In this document: piece by piece, positions 55,236-64,000 of the stretch | Numbering within the stretch: position 1 is the stretch's first letter | Layout of the letters: every line of letters starts with the position of its first letter | NCBI RefSeq assembly: GCF_900113575.1 | Contig: NZ_FOPV01000002.1 | Location: 1 to 64,000, forward strand | Length of the DNA: 64,000 nt | Reading direction: 5' to 3' | Source of the DNA: Nitrosospira sp. Nsp14 | GTDB lineage: Bacteria > Pseudomonadota > Gammaproteobacteria > Burkholderiales > Nitrosomonadaceae | Made by a program: the position numbers and the translations under genes | Notes under the pieces: generated by a model | What the model saw: the letters and a program-made list of their open reading frames with translations, nothing else | The model's database searches: none | What the model was told of the DNA's origin: nothing

Positions 55236-56762
55236 ATGAAAAAAATTAATTTTAGCGTCGTGAATGAGAATTTAAACCCTGTTTTTAACAAGAGAAAAAT
55301 GCGCATATCGCATTTTGCGCTCGCTTCCTTTCTAATGATAGGCTCCTTTCCTGGCTTGGTGACGCAAGCACACGCAAATTCCTTCGAGCGCTTGTCTTCG
55401 TTGCTGGCGGCGACGCCCGAAGGCGGGTGGGTCAAGGCGAGCACGAATTTTTTTTGGGATGCGTGGCCGACCGGCACTGATGCGGTGCCGGGCCAATACG
55501 GCTGGCCCGGAGCTATTATTCGCGCCTGGAGTTCTTTCGCCTGGGATTCGAGTCGCGGCGACTTGATGCTCTGGGGCGGCGGTCATGCAAATTACACCGG
55601 GAATGAAATGTATGTGTGGGATGGCGCCACGGGTGAGTGGGGGCGCGGCTCCCTGCCAAGCCGGACAGATAGTCAAGGTATGGTCGTTGGTGGCACCGCG
55701 CCACAATCGGCCCACACCTACGACAACAATATTTATCTCCCCGTCAACGACATGTTCCTGACGTTTGGCGGGGCGGCCAGCGGCACGGGCAGTGTTTTCC
55801 GGACGACGGATGGGGGTGAGATAAGACGCGCGGGACCGTATTTGTGGGACCCGACCAAGGCAGACCCGAACAAGGTCGGAGGCACGCTCGATTCTGGCTG
55901 GGATACTAGCACTCCACCGCAGAATGGCGACATGTGGATTGATCGCCGCGGACAGTGGACAGGTACCGAAGCGCCCGGTTATATCAACGGAACTACAGCC
56001 TATCGCACCGAGAATGGCAAGGACGTGGTCTACCTTACCGCCGACGCGAATGCATCGGGGTTTGCGTCGCTTTACCGCTATACCCTGGGGGACGTAAGAA
56101 ATGGTGGAAAAGATACGTGGGAGCAGATCGGGGTAGCGCGCAACACGGCGGGATACCAGGGCGCCGCCACTATTGATACTGATCATAACCTTTACATCAA
56201 AACAGCCTCTATCACCGGTCCCTATACCTCCGATCTGACAATCTGGGACCTGGACAAGGCAAACCCGAGCAATCCATGGGCAAACCAGGATATCGGGATC
56301 AACCTGGTCAACAAGGACGGTAGCGACTTTCAAATCCACTCGTGGTACGGCATCGCGTATGACTCGAACAATGACAGGATCGTTCTTTGGGATGGCAATC
56401 CCAGCGGTTCGGTGTGGTCGGCATACGTTCGCACCGACGCGAATGGCGATATAGGCTCCAACACTACCTGGACTGTTTCGGAAATCGCCAGCTCGACCTC
56501 AGCTCACCCCCATGGCAGCTTTATTACCGGCGTTCTCGGCAAGTGGCAGTATGATAGTACCCTCGGTGCGTTTGTTGCTCTGGACGAGTTTTCCCGGACC
56601 CCGAGTGGATCAGCATGGGACACCGGTGTCTGGCTGTACAAGCCCATAGGCGCGTCAGCGGCACCGCTACCTATACCTGAACCAGAAACATATGCCATGT
56701 TCCTCGCCGGTCTCGCTGTGATGGGATGGATCGCTCGTCGGCGCGGAGTAAGGTTGTCTTAA
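55236..56762 (+). CDS. PEP-CTERM protein, about 508 residues, Kelch-like repeats
   Basis: The protein has a signal-type segment (from MRISHFALASFLMIG, cut after AHA near residue 46) and a large extracytoplasmic part with Trp/Gly/Asp-rich blade-like motifs (LMLWGGGHANYTGNEMYVWD, YDSNNDRIVLWDGN) resembling Kelch or galactose-oxidase propellers. It ends in a PEP-CTERM signal (PIPEPETYAMF, hydrophobic helix, ARRRGVR). It is a probable exosortase substrate exported to the envelope or matrix. The start is uncertain: ATG 55236 was used, and ATG 55299 would put the signal peptide at the very start. Confidence 0.88.
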   Translation: MKKINFSVVNENLNPVFNKRKMRISHFALASFLMIGSFPGLVTQAHANSFERLSSLLAATPEGGWVKASTNFFWDAWPTGTDAVPGQYGWPGAIIRAWSSFAWDSSRGDLMLWGGGHANYTGNEMYVWDGATGEWGRGSLPSRTDSQGMVVGGTAPQSAHTYDNNIYLPVNDMFLTFGGAASGTGSVFRTTDGGEIRRAGPYLWDPTKADPNKVGGTLDSGWDTSTPPQNGDMWIDRRGQWTGTEAPGYINGTTAYRTENGKDVVYLTADANASGFASLYRYTLGDVRNGGKDTWEQIGVARNTAGYQGAATIDTDHNLYIKTASITGPYTSDLTIWDLDKANPSNPWANQDIGINLVNKDGSDFQIHSWYGIAYDSNNDRIVLWDGNPSGSVWSAYVRTDANGDIGSNTTWTVSEIASSTSAHPHGSFITGVLGKWQYDSTLGAFVALDEFSRTPSGSAWDTGVWLYKPIGASAAPLPIPEPETYAMFLAGLAVMGWIARRRGVRLS

Positions 56763-57509
56763 TGGCATTAGCGGCTGGGCGAGGGGAACCTGCGGCTGGA
56801 AGCGGAGAGAATCAGGGCTCGGTTTTCTCCGCCCCTTAGTAATTTTTACGACTCCACTTTTTTAGAATCGCTCAACGCCTCGTCTCGCGTGCCGGGAGTC
56901 GTAACCGGACTGGACGGGTCAAATTGTCAGTCCGGCCGGCCTAAACGGGTTATTACTGCCACCGGCTTCGTTCGGCACAAACGCCCGCTTTCATCCCTCG
57001 CAGTTCTTTTCACTAAGGGGCCGGGAGTCTGAGGCATCAGCTCCTGCGCAACGGCTGTGGCGGGCCAAATCCTTCAGCTCCCGCGAAGCCCTACGGACGC
57101 GATTGCCTCAAGCTATTGCAGTTCTCGACGATAAGTAATAAGTATTGAGTGGAAGTCTGAAGCCGCGTGTCGGTTTATCGAGCTCATGCGATGCTCAGGC
57201 AGCGAGGCGCTCTGCCATGGCGAGACGACTGGAACAGGGTGTTATGCTATATTAGCGCACTCATGCTGCTAGGCTACTCTCCCGATCGAACACCGTCAGT
57301 CAAGCGTGTTATTTATTAGGGCCGGCACCGTAAGTTGGTCCCATCCTGATGCCCTGGTCGAGGTGCGAAGCAAATGAGCGGCCTGCGTCCCGGTAAGCTC
57401 GCGCCCGCTAACTACTCCGCACGCCCGAAACATGAGAACAGAACCCCTTCAGTAAGCCGCCATCGCCGTCGCCTTAAAAATACAGAGCAACGTACTAAAG
57501 ACTAAGTAT
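56763..57509. other. Long gene-free region with hairpins
   Basis: No supported gene is visible. A GCGGAGA/TCTCCGC hairpin (56802-56832), followed shortly by AATTTTT, could end the PEP-CTERM transcript. A strong CCGGACTG/CAGTCCGG hairpin with a 15-nt loop lies at 56905-56935. The remaining roughly 570 bases show nothing I can name. Confidence 0.5.
56802..56832 (+). terminator. Terminator-like hairpin after the third PEP-CTERM gene
   Basis: A 7-bp stem GCGGAGA/TCTCCGC with a loop of 17 bases lies 40 bases after the stop. A T-run occurs about 10 bases downstream, so it is a weak intrinsic terminator at best. Confidence 0.4.
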
Positions 57510-58646
57510 ATGGTGCAGACCCACATGGCGACCTCGAAGGCAGTAATTATTTTGCCGACATATAACGAGCGGGACAACATCGGCAGGATGATCGACGCGC
57601 TTCAGGACCAGTCACTAGGGCCCGGTAATGAGTTGCACATTCTCATAGTTGACGACAGCTCACCCGACGGCACGGCGGATCTCGTGCGGATGAAGCAGGC
57701 AACCTATCCAAACGTCCATCTTCTGTTGGGACAGAAGGCCGGACTGGGTGCGGCTTACATTCGCGGCATGGTTCACGCAATGGATCAGCTCCATGCGGAC
57801 GTCGTGTTCGAGATGGACGCCGATTTCTCTCACAAGCCTGAGGATGTTCCCCGGTTAATGGCCGCCATCGATCAGGGAGCGGATTTCGTAATTGGCAGTC
57901 GCTACGTAAAGGGCGGGTCGATTCCTAAGGAATGGGGACTCATGCGTCGCTTGAATTCCCTCGGCGGCAATATGGTCGGACGCTACATTGCAGGGCTGTA
58001 TAGGATTCATGATTGCACGGCCGGGTTCAGGGCGATCAAAACCTCTTTGTTAAGAAAAGTTGAATTAGATGAACTCGGCGTGCAAGGTTATGCTTTCCAG
58101 GTGGCGCTGCTTCATGAGGCCGTCTCGCTGGGGGCAAAAATCGAGGAAGTCCCCGTGGATTTTATTGACCGCACCGCGGGAGAATCCAAGCTGGGCATTT
58201 CGGACATAATCGAGTTTATCGTCAATGCTTGGTCGATACGTCTCCAAAGTTCGAAGACATTCATCAAGTTCGCCGTCGTAGGGCTGTCGGGGGTCATTGT
58301 CAATCTCGGCATATTTACCTTGCTCCTTCAAGCGAACGTTAACAAATACATTGCCTCGCCCATCTCGATCGAGGTATCGATCATTACCAATTTCCTCCTC
58401 AACAATTACTGGACGTTCCGTACGCGCAAATCTTACGAGCGCGTGAGGATAAAAGGTCTGAAGTTCAATGCCGTATCGCTCGTGTCCCTGGGTGTGAGCT
58501 ACACTACTTTTGTAATCCTGTCGGTGCTCTTCCCGGAAACCGCGCCGACGGTTCATCAGCTCATTGGGATAGCCCCGGCAATGCTCATCAACTATTTCCT
58601 GAACTCTTACTGGACGTTCAAGCATGCTCCCGAGTCCAAGGGTTGA
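57510..58646 (+). CDS. Polyprenol-phosphate glycosyltransferase (DPM1-like) fused to GtrA domain
   Basis: This 378-residue protein has an N-terminal GT2 domain with LPTYNERDNIGRMIDAL, VDDSSPDGTADL, the DxD site EMDADFSHKP and GSRYVKGGSIPKEWGL, as in dolichol-phosphate mannosyltransferase-like enzymes. A C-terminal GtrA domain of four membrane helices follows (about 250-370, FIKFAVVGLSGVIVNLG and NYFLNSYWTFKH). It would load a sugar onto undecaprenyl phosphate and help flip it. The start is ATG 57510 or 57525. It stands first in the right-hand glycosylation block. Confidence 0.88.
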   Translation: MVQTHMATSKAVIILPTYNERDNIGRMIDALQDQSLGPGNELHILIVDDSSPDGTADLVRMKQATYPNVHLLLGQKAGLGAAYIRGMVHAMDQLHADVVFEMDADFSHKPEDVPRLMAAIDQGADFVIGSRYVKGGSIPKEWGLMRRLNSLGGNMVGRYIAGLYRIHDCTAGFRAIKTSLLRKVELDELGVQGYAFQVALLHEAVSLGAKIEEVPVDFIDRTAGESKLGISDIIEFIVNAWSIRLQSSKTFIKFAVVGLSGVIVNLGIFTLLLQANVNKYIASPISIEVSIITNFLLNNYWTFRTRKSYERVRIKGLKFNAVSLVSLGVSYTTFVILSVLFPETAPTVHQLIGIAPAMLINYFLNSYWTFKHAPESKG

Positions 58647-59024
58647 TACGGCGGCCGGTGGCGACGCTATACGCGCGCAACAGCTTCAGGCTGCCTGATT
58701 TCGCTGCCCAACGGTGACAAAGAGCTTTCGCTGACTGGATCAAGGGAGAACGCGGCAGGTTCATTCAACACATCTGGTTGAAAAGCGGGGGCCGGGGCAA
58801 AGGATGTGAAATCGAGTGGAACCGGAACACGGTCCTCTTCAACCCGTCGAGTGCCAGCCAGTTAAAAAAGTGCACGATTATCGCGGTCGCAATGCCGTTG
58901 ACCATGCGAAGCGCCAAGCTGCAGAGCATAAGATTGCGGTGGCCGAACCGTTAAGACCGTTAAGTGGGTTTCGATGTTCATCTTTTGAGCCTCGATTCGT
59001 TGCCCATACTTTGTGGAAGTATCC
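58647..59024. other. Spacer before the GT4 pair
   Basis: No supported gene or clear regulatory structure was found. GTGGAAG just before 59025 serves as the ribosome-binding site of the next gene. Confidence 0.4.
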
Positions 59025-60242
59025 ATGCGTATCCTTCACATTCTGGACCATTCCATTCCGTTACACAGCGGCTACACTTTCCGCACGCTTTCCATTTTGA
59101 AGGAGCAGCGCGCCCTGGGATGGGAGACCTTTCACCTCACCAGTTCCAAGCAGAAAAATTGCAACGCGGCGGAAGAGGTTGTGGATGGTTGGCATTTCTA
59201 TCGCACTCCAGCAGCGACCGGCCTGCGGTCACGTCTCCCGGTTCTGAACCAGCTTGCCGTGATGGATGGGCTGACGCACCGGTTGATTGAAGCGGTGAAG
59301 ATCGTCAAGCCCGATATCCTTCACGCCCATTCTCCGGTACTGAATGCAATACCTGCATTGCGTGTGGGCCGCCTAATGAGCATCCCGGTAGTGTATGAAG
59401 TCCGGGCGTTCTGGGAAGATGCGGCGGTAGATCACGGTACCAGCCGCGAATGGGGCCCTCGCTACCGCCTTACCCGCGGTCTCGAGACTTATGCGCTGAC
59501 CCAGGTCGACGCGATTACCACTATTTGCCAAGGGCTGCGGGGAGACATCGTTGCGCGCGGCATTGCGGCGGAGAAGGTTACGGTCATTCCCAATGCCGTG
59601 AATATCGAGAATTTCAGCGTCGGCAATCCTGCCGATACGCAACTCGCGCAGGACCTCGGCCTTGAAGGCAAGGCGGTGCTCGGTTTTATCGGCTCTTTTT
59701 ATGCTTACGAGGGCTTGAGCCTGCTGCTCCAGGCCTTGCCGAGCATGCTGTCGGGCAACGCCGACGTCCGTGTTCTCCTTGTCGGCGGCGGACCGGAGGA
59801 GCGCGGGTTAAAGGCCCTTGCGTCGCAACTGAACGTGGAGGACAAAGTTATCTTCGTAGGACGCGTTCCCCATGACCAGGTACAGCGATACTACAATTTG
59901 ATCGATGTGCTCGTTTATCCGCGCCTGCGGATGCGGCTCACCGATCTCGTCACGCCGCTCAAGCCGCTGGAAGCAATGGCGCAGGGGCGGCTGATTGTTG
60001 CATCGGATGTCGGCGGTCATCAGGAATTGATTCAGGACAACAAGACGGGCATCCTTTTCAAGGCGGACGATGCCGACGCCCTATCGTTCAAAGTGCTTCA
60101 GCTGCTGGCGCAACCTGATGTTTGGCCAGCCCTACGCGGCGCGGCCAGAAGCTTCGTTGAAACGCAGCGCACCTGGGGAGGCAGCGTTGCGCGCTACCAA
60201 GGTGTCTACCGCGCGGCGCTTCACAGGGATACGCAGGAATGA
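59025..60242 (+). CDS. GT4 glycosyltransferase, exosortase-A-associated type
   Basis: This 405-residue GT-B enzyme has an N-terminal MRILHILDHSIPLHSGYTFRT that matches the glycosyltransferases found beside exosortase A. Further motifs are VYEVRAFWEDA, FIGSFYAYEGLSLLL, LLVGGGPEERGL and the E-x7-E region RLTDLVTPLKPLEAMAQGRL. The ATG at 59025 is preceded by GGAAG; an upstream GTG at 59013 is less likely. It is coupled by ATGA to the following GT4. It adds a sugar in the cytoplasm. Confidence 0.9.
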   Translation: MRILHILDHSIPLHSGYTFRTLSILKEQRALGWETFHLTSSKQKNCNAAEEVVDGWHFYRTPAATGLRSRLPVLNQLAVMDGLTHRLIEAVKIVKPDILHAHSPVLNAIPALRVGRLMSIPVVYEVRAFWEDAAVDHGTSREWGPRYRLTRGLETYALTQVDAITTICQGLRGDIVARGIAAEKVTVIPNAVNIENFSVGNPADTQLAQDLGLEGKAVLGFIGSFYAYEGLSLLLQALPSMLSGNADVRVLLVGGGPEERGLKALASQLNVEDKVIFVGRVPHDQVQRYYNLIDVLVYPRLRMRLTDLVTPLKPLEAMAQGRLIVASDVGGHQELIQDNKTGILFKADDADALSFKVLQLLAQPDVWPALRGAARSFVETQRTWGGSVARYQGVYRAALHRDTQE

Positions 60243-61357
60243 GCGTACCCGGTGCGCGCATTGGCTTGGTCGGTCCACTGCCCCCGCCTTCCGGCGGCAT
60301 GGCGAACCAGACGCTGCAGTTGTCGAACCTGCTGCGCGAGGAAGGCTTCAAGGTGGATCTCATCCAGGTGAACCGACCTTACCGTCCGGGCTGGGTCGCC
60401 CGGCTAAAGGGGGTGAGAGCAGTGTTTCGGCTCGTGCCTTATATTGCTCATCTGTGGGCATCCGCTGGGCGGGTTCAGCTGTTTCATATAATGGCCAATT
60501 CCGGCTGGTCCTGGCATCTCTTTGCTGCGCCAGCCATCTGGATCGCGAAGCTGAGAGGCATACCAGTGATCGTCAATTACCGCGGCGGCGAGGCGGATGT
60601 GTTCTTCGACAGAGATTTTTCGTCAGTAAGGCCCAGCTTGAGTCGTGCCGACGCCATCATCGTCCCATCCGGCTTTCTCGATGCCGTCTTCGCAAAGCGC
60701 GGCTTTCCGACGCGCATCGTGCCCAACATTATCGATCTCAGCCGTTTTCAGGCTGAAGCGCGGCCTTATGCCCTGGGACCGAGGGAATCCCCGCACCTTA
60801 TCGTTACCCGCAACCTGGAACTTATCTACGACAACGCCACCGCCTTACGGGCGTTCAGCATCGTTCGCCACGCCTACCCCGCGGCGCGGCTGACCCTGGC
60901 CGGTACGGGACCGGAGCGGTCCGCTCTGGAAAAACTCGCGGCAGGGCTGGGGGTAGCGGATGCGGTGGTATTTTCCGGCCGGGTGGACAATGAGCGCATG
61001 GCCGCGCTCTACCGCAGCGCGGATCTGATGCTCAACCCGAGCCTGGCCGATAACATGCCGATTTCAGTACTGGAAGCGCTCGCCAGTGGCGTGCCGGTAG
61101 TAACGACGAATGTTGGCGGCGTGCCCTATCTTGTCGAGCACGAGAAAACGGCTTTGCTCGTGCCGCCGAAAAACCCGGAAGCCATGGCCGAGGCGGTTCT
61201 GTTGCTGCTGAACGACCCAGTCAGGGCTGAAGAAATACGGCAGGCAGGCATAGACTCGGTACGGCAGTATGCATGGCCGAATGTGCGTGCGCGGTTGTTG
61301 CATGTCTACGAACAGCTCCTGGCCAAGACCAGTCGTTCCATGGCGGATGTCCAATGA
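60239..61357 (+). CDS. GT4 glycosyltransferase
   Basis: This 372-residue GT-B enzyme has IGLVGPLPPPSGGMANQT at the N-terminus, YRGGEADVFF, LTLAGTGPERSAL and the donor site NPSLADNMPISVLEALASGVPVV with E-x7-E. It overlaps the neighbours by four bases on each side, so the three genes GT4-GT4-PaaK-like form one translationally coupled operon. The donor sugar is unknown. Confidence 0.9.
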   Translation: MSVPGARIGLVGPLPPPSGGMANQTLQLSNLLREEGFKVDLIQVNRPYRPGWVARLKGVRAVFRLVPYIAHLWASAGRVQLFHIMANSGWSWHLFAAPAIWIAKLRGIPVIVNYRGGEADVFFDRDFSSVRPSLSRADAIIVPSGFLDAVFAKRGFPTRIVPNIIDLSRFQAEARPYALGPRESPHLIVTRNLELIYDNATALRAFSIVRHAYPAARLTLAGTGPERSALEKLAAGLGVADAVVFSGRVDNERMAALYRSADLMLNPSLADNMPISVLEALASGVPVVTTNVGGVPYLVEHEKTALLVPPKNPEAMAEAVLLLLNDPVRAEEIRQAGIDSVRQYAWPNVRARLLHVYEQLLAKTSRSMADVQ

Positions 61358-62733
61358 GTTCCGGTTCGTTAAAAACGGATTTTTATACGACCCTCGTATC
61401 CGGCGTTTTCTTTCCGCTGCATGAACTCATCAAAAAGCACGACACTGTTGCGATCCGCAAGGAAATGGAGACCTCGCAGTGGTGGGACGAAAGTCGGCTG
61501 GAGCAGTTGCGCCTGTCGAGATTGCGGCGGCTGCTCGCGTCGGCCGAGGCGCGCGTACCCTATTACCGCAATCTCTTCGCCAATATTGGCTTCAAGGTTG
61601 AGGAGGTGGCCTCGCTGGCGGACCTCGCAAGGCTACCCCTGCTCGACAAATCCGCAATTCGCGCCAATAGCGATGCGCTCAAGGCGGAAAACGCTACCGA
61701 CCTTGCGCGCTTCAATACGGGCGGATCAAGCGGCGAACCACTGGTATTTTATATCGGCAAGGAGCGGGTCAGCCATGATGTCGCCGCCAAGTGGCGGGCG
61801 ACCCGGTGGTGGAACGTGGATATTGGCGACCCTGAGGTCGTGATCTGGGGCTCGCCCATCGAGCTTGGCGCGCAGGATGGCTTGCGTGCTCTTCGCGACC
61901 GTATGCTCAGGACGCGGTTGTTGCCCGCTTTCGAGATGTCGGAAAAAAAGCTCGACCAATTCCTGGATGAGATAAGCACAGTGCGCCCGAAGATGCTCTT
62001 TGGTTACCCGTCGGCACTATCCCATATTGCCCGGCATGCCGAGGCGCGGAGACGGCGAATGGATGACCTCGGCATTCGAGTTGCCTTTGTCACCTCCGAG
62101 CGGCTCTACGATGAGCAGCGCCAGCAGATCAGCAAAACCTTCGGATGCAGAGTGGCAAACGGCTATGGCGGCCGGGATGCAGGCTTCATTGCCCACGAGT
62201 GTCCTCAAGGGGGGATGCACATCACCGCCGAGGATATCGTCGTCGAGATCGTCGATCAGCAGGGCGTACCGTTACCGGGCGGCGAGGCCGGCGAAATTGT
62301 CATTACCCATCTGGCAACCGCAGCTTTCCCCTTCATTCGCTACCGCACCGGCGATGTTGGCGTGCTGGATAACAAAACCTGCAGTTGCGGAAGAGGACTC
62401 CCCCTGCTCAGGGAAATCCAGGGCCGCAGCACCGATTTCCTGGTGGCAAAAAATGGAACCGTCATGCATGGCCTGGCCCTGATATATATCCTGCGCGATC
62501 TGCCCCAGATCAAAAATTTCAAAATCATGCAGGAAAGCGTAGACCTGACATGCGTGTCGGTTGTTTCAGACGTGGGACTCGACGGGGAGTTGGTCGGCAA
62601 AATTGTGCAGGGTTTCAAGGCAAGACTGGGACAGGAAGTGGAAATCCGTGTCGAAGAGGTGAAGGACATCCCCTCCGAAAAATCGGGCAAATTTCGCTAT
62701 GTTGTAAGCAAGGTGGCGCCTGTTGGAAAATAG
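61354..62733 (+). CDS. PaaK/CapK-family adenylate-forming enzyme
   Basis: This 459-residue member of the phenylacetate-CoA ligase-like group has the AMP-binding loop NTGGSSGEP (121-129), NGYGGRDAGFIAHECP (about 265) and YRTGDVG with a CSCGRG zinc-type motif (about 350). CapK-like members occur in capsule and EPS operons and are thought to activate an acid for attachment to the polymer. As an acyl-activating enzyme it might serve the ACP encoded about 8 kb upstream; this is inference. The ATG at 61354 overlaps the previous stop. Confidence 0.87.
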   Translation: MSSGSLKTDFYTTLVSGVFFPLHELIKKHDTVAIRKEMETSQWWDESRLEQLRLSRLRRLLASAEARVPYYRNLFANIGFKVEEVASLADLARLPLLDKSAIRANSDALKAENATDLARFNTGGSSGEPLVFYIGKERVSHDVAAKWRATRWWNVDIGDPEVVIWGSPIELGAQDGLRALRDRMLRTRLLPAFEMSEKKLDQFLDEISTVRPKMLFGYPSALSHIARHAEARRRRMDDLGIRVAFVTSERLYDEQRQQISKTFGCRVANGYGGRDAGFIAHECPQGGMHITAEDIVVEIVDQQGVPLPGGEAGEIVITHLATAAFPFIRYRTGDVGVLDNKTCSCGRGLPLLREIQGRSTDFLVAKNGTVMHGLALIYILRDLPQIKNFKIMQESVDLTCVSVVSDVGLDGELVGKIVQGFKARLGQEVEIRVEEVKDIPSEKSGKFRYVVSKVAPVGK

Positions 62734-62985
62734 CGTGTCGGAAGCTAGCATGAGATTCCCGTGAGCGCGCAGATGTTCTCCGTTAAATAAATGGAAGCCT
62801 TGCTCGTAAACCAGTAATATTTCCAGACGCATAGGACCCACGAGGGGTTCTTGTTGGGCGGTCGGTTGTAGTCGCAGGATGACCCGCAAGTTTCTTAATA
62901 ATTTTCGGAGGTTGGAACTGGGAGAGTGATAGGCTCCTTACGAGTTCAGCCTTTGGCAGGTGGAACAATCATGCTGAGGTATTAA

Positions 62986-63651
62986 ATGAGTGATGAGCAA
63001 AACACACCTTCGACCCCATCAACGTTCTATTACGAAGAAGGACGTGACGAAATGGCCGATTATGTCCCCACATCGATTAAACGCCTCCTCGACGTAGGGT
63101 GCGCGCGGGGCAAGTTCGGCATGAATTTGCTAAGGGACAACAGTGACTTGGAGATCTGGGGCGTAGAACCCTTCGAAGATGCAGCCAGGGTCGCACAGGA
63201 GCGGCTCGCAAGAGTCATTAATACAACCGTGGAAGATTCGCTCACCTGCCTGCCTGAGGGATATTTCGATTGCGCCGTTTTCAATGATTCGCTTGAACAT
63301 CTGGCTGATCCATGGACGGTGCTAGGCCAGCTCAGAGCTAAATTGGCACCGGGAGCAACGGTCGTCGCTTCCATTCCGAATCTCCGGTACTTCCACGTAA
63401 TAAAACAATTATTGCAGGAAGCCGATTTTGAATACGCGCCATATGGAGTTCTGGACAAGACCCATTTGCGTTTCTTTACCAAGAAAAGCATGCAACGGCT
63501 TTTTACCGAGAGTGGCTATCGGATTGAACGTATAGAGGGCATTAAGCCCGCTGCGTTTCCCTGGAAATTCGGCGTGATGAACCTGCTGTCTGGGAATGCT
63601 TTTGAAGATGCACGCTACGAACGTTTTGCCCTCGTGGCGAGCCCTTCTTAG
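62986..63651 (+). CDS. Class I SAM-dependent methyltransferase
   Basis: This 221-residue protein has a SAM-binding motif LLDVGCARGKFGMNLL (about 33-48), an acidic GVEPFEDAA (about 58) and CAVFNDSLEHLADPW (about 95-109), the usual layout of methyltransferase 11/23-type enzymes. YAPYGVLDKTHLRFFTKKSM at about 146 is frequent in those of polysaccharide loci. It probably methylates a sugar or lipid intermediate. It lies 250 bases after the PaaK-like gene. Confidence 0.87.
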   Translation: MSDEQNTPSTPSTFYYEEGRDEMADYVPTSIKRLLDVGCARGKFGMNLLRDNSDLEIWGVEPFEDAARVAQERLARVINTTVEDSLTCLPEGYFDCAVFNDSLEHLADPWTVLGQLRAKLAPGATVVASIPNLRYFHVIKQLLQEADFEYAPYGVLDKTHLRFFTKKSMQRLFTESGYRIERIEGIKPAAFPWKFGVMNLLSGNAFEDARYERFALVASPS

Positions 63652-63663
63652 CTCGACCGTATT

Positions 63664-63686
63664 TGCTCGATCTACTTGATTGAGCA
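63664..63686. terminator. Hairpin between converging genes
   Basis: TGCTCGATC and GATTGAGCA pair over nine positions (one G-U) with a TACTT loop, 12 bases after the methyltransferase stop. It may act in both directions for the converging gene at the right edge; no clear T-tract follows. Confidence 0.4.
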
Positions 63687-63771
63687 GGTCGGCGATTTAT
63701 TTCTTGCAATCAGCAGAGTTAAGTTGGAGAAAACAACAACCCGCCGCGCCCTTCTCCACTGCATTGCTTCC

Positions 63772-64000
63772 TCACGAGCGACCCCGCCAGCGCCTGAGTA
63801 TGCCTTGCAGCCGAACTGGCAACGAAGACGGGGGTTCCACGACACGATCCCAGGTGCGATGGTCCGTGTCTTTCACTGGGTGCCATAGCATATCTGGCTC
63901 GGGTCCGGGCTCGGACATGGGGGGACGAAAGACAAACGTTCCTGGAGTTAGCGATTTGTCCAGCCAGTTGTTGCGGTAATAGCAGTTTTCCCTGCCGGGC
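63772..64000 (-). CDS. C-terminal part of an unidentified protein, continuing beyond the window
   Basis: The minus strand is open from the right edge for 75 codons to a TGA at 63774-63772. The frame reads with good protein character (REN CYYRNNWLDKSLTPG, PPMSEPGPEPDMLWHP, KDTDHRTWDRVVEPP) and ends LRRWRGRS. The family is not recognised. It is partial and lacks a start in the window. It converges on the methyltransferase gene with a hairpin between. Confidence 0.6.
   Translation of the reverse strand, partial: PGRENCYYRNNWLDKSLTPGTFVFRPPMSEPGPEPDMLWHPVKDTDHRTWDRVVEPPSSLPVRLQGILRRWRGRS

Noticed and set aside
55332-56339. 335-codon minus-strand frame
   Set aside because: It is the exact antisense of the third PEP-CTERM gene, whose signal peptide and sorting tail are clear; the antisense product has no motif.

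Overview
The window looks like a chromosomal exopolysaccharide (EPS) and PEP-CTERM/exosortase region of a betaproteobacterium, most likely a Nitrosomonadales (Nitrosospira-like) organism. This rests on the complete XrtB-type eps set (EpsA, EpsB-like, EpsL, EpsD, EpsE, EpsF, EpsG, exosortase B, EpsI), PrsT, exosortase-A-associated hydrolases and several PEP-CTERM proteins. No ribosomal RNA or housekeeping operon is present to fix the genus, so the genus is inference.

Layout. 1-1.2 kb: IS21-family element (istA, start of istB) next to a decayed tyrosine-recombinase gene. 1.5-2.1 kb: small secreted protein. 2.1-3.4 kb: long stretch without a convincing gene. 3.4-18.5 kb: regulator epsA, priming glycosyltransferase, epsL, then a compact forward operon epsD-E-F-G-xrtB-epsI-gmd-fcl-wzx-wzy. 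18.7-28.3 kb: glycosyltransferases, a GH39-like glycosidase, acetyl- and methyltransferases, a WecG/TagA-type transferase, a Gfo/Idh oxidoreductase and an unrecognised conserved-looking protein whose end is cut by an IS3-type remnant. 28.6-32.4 kb: on the minus strand, a 1050-residue secreted parallel beta-helix protein preceded by a putative promoter and a GEMM-I (cyclic-di-GMP-I) riboswitch-like leader. 32.9-36.8 kb: wecB, galE, manC. 36.8-39.4 kb: three tandem structured repeats followed by two paralogous PEP-CTERM genes, each with its own terminator. 39.6-40.6 kb: tRNA-Val(GAC) and a pseudouridine synthase. 40.7-45.4 kb: rfbBDAC and a fatty-acid desaturase-like gene. 45.5-48.3 kb: prsT on the minus strand. 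48.8-51.2 kb: tviB- and tviC-like genes behind an intrinsic terminator. 51.2-54.7 kb: minus-strand operon of GNAT-like protein, acyl carrier protein and two exosortase-A-associated hydrolases, then a TPR protein. 55.2-56.8 kb: third PEP-CTERM protein. 57.5-63.7 kb: GT2-GtrA fusion, two GT4 enzymes, a PaaK/CapK-like adenylate-forming enzyme and a methyltransferase. A minus-strand gene enters from the right edge.

How it fits together. The sugar-nucleotide genes could supply GDP-mannose, GDP-fucose, dTDP-rhamnose, UDP-ManNAc, UDP-galactose and UDP-HexNAc uronic acids. The priming transferase, glycosyltransferases, flippase and polymerase would assemble the polymer, and EpsE/F/G/L would export it. 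Exosortase B with EpsI would process PEP-CTERM proteins destined for the envelope or matrix. The minus-strand ACP/hydrolase block and the exosortase-A-type glycosyltransferases belong to the other (XrtA) subtype, so both subtypes appear to coexist although no xrtA gene lies in the window. The least explained features are the riboswitch-led beta-helix gene and the gapless tandem structured repeats upstream of the PEP-CTERM pair.
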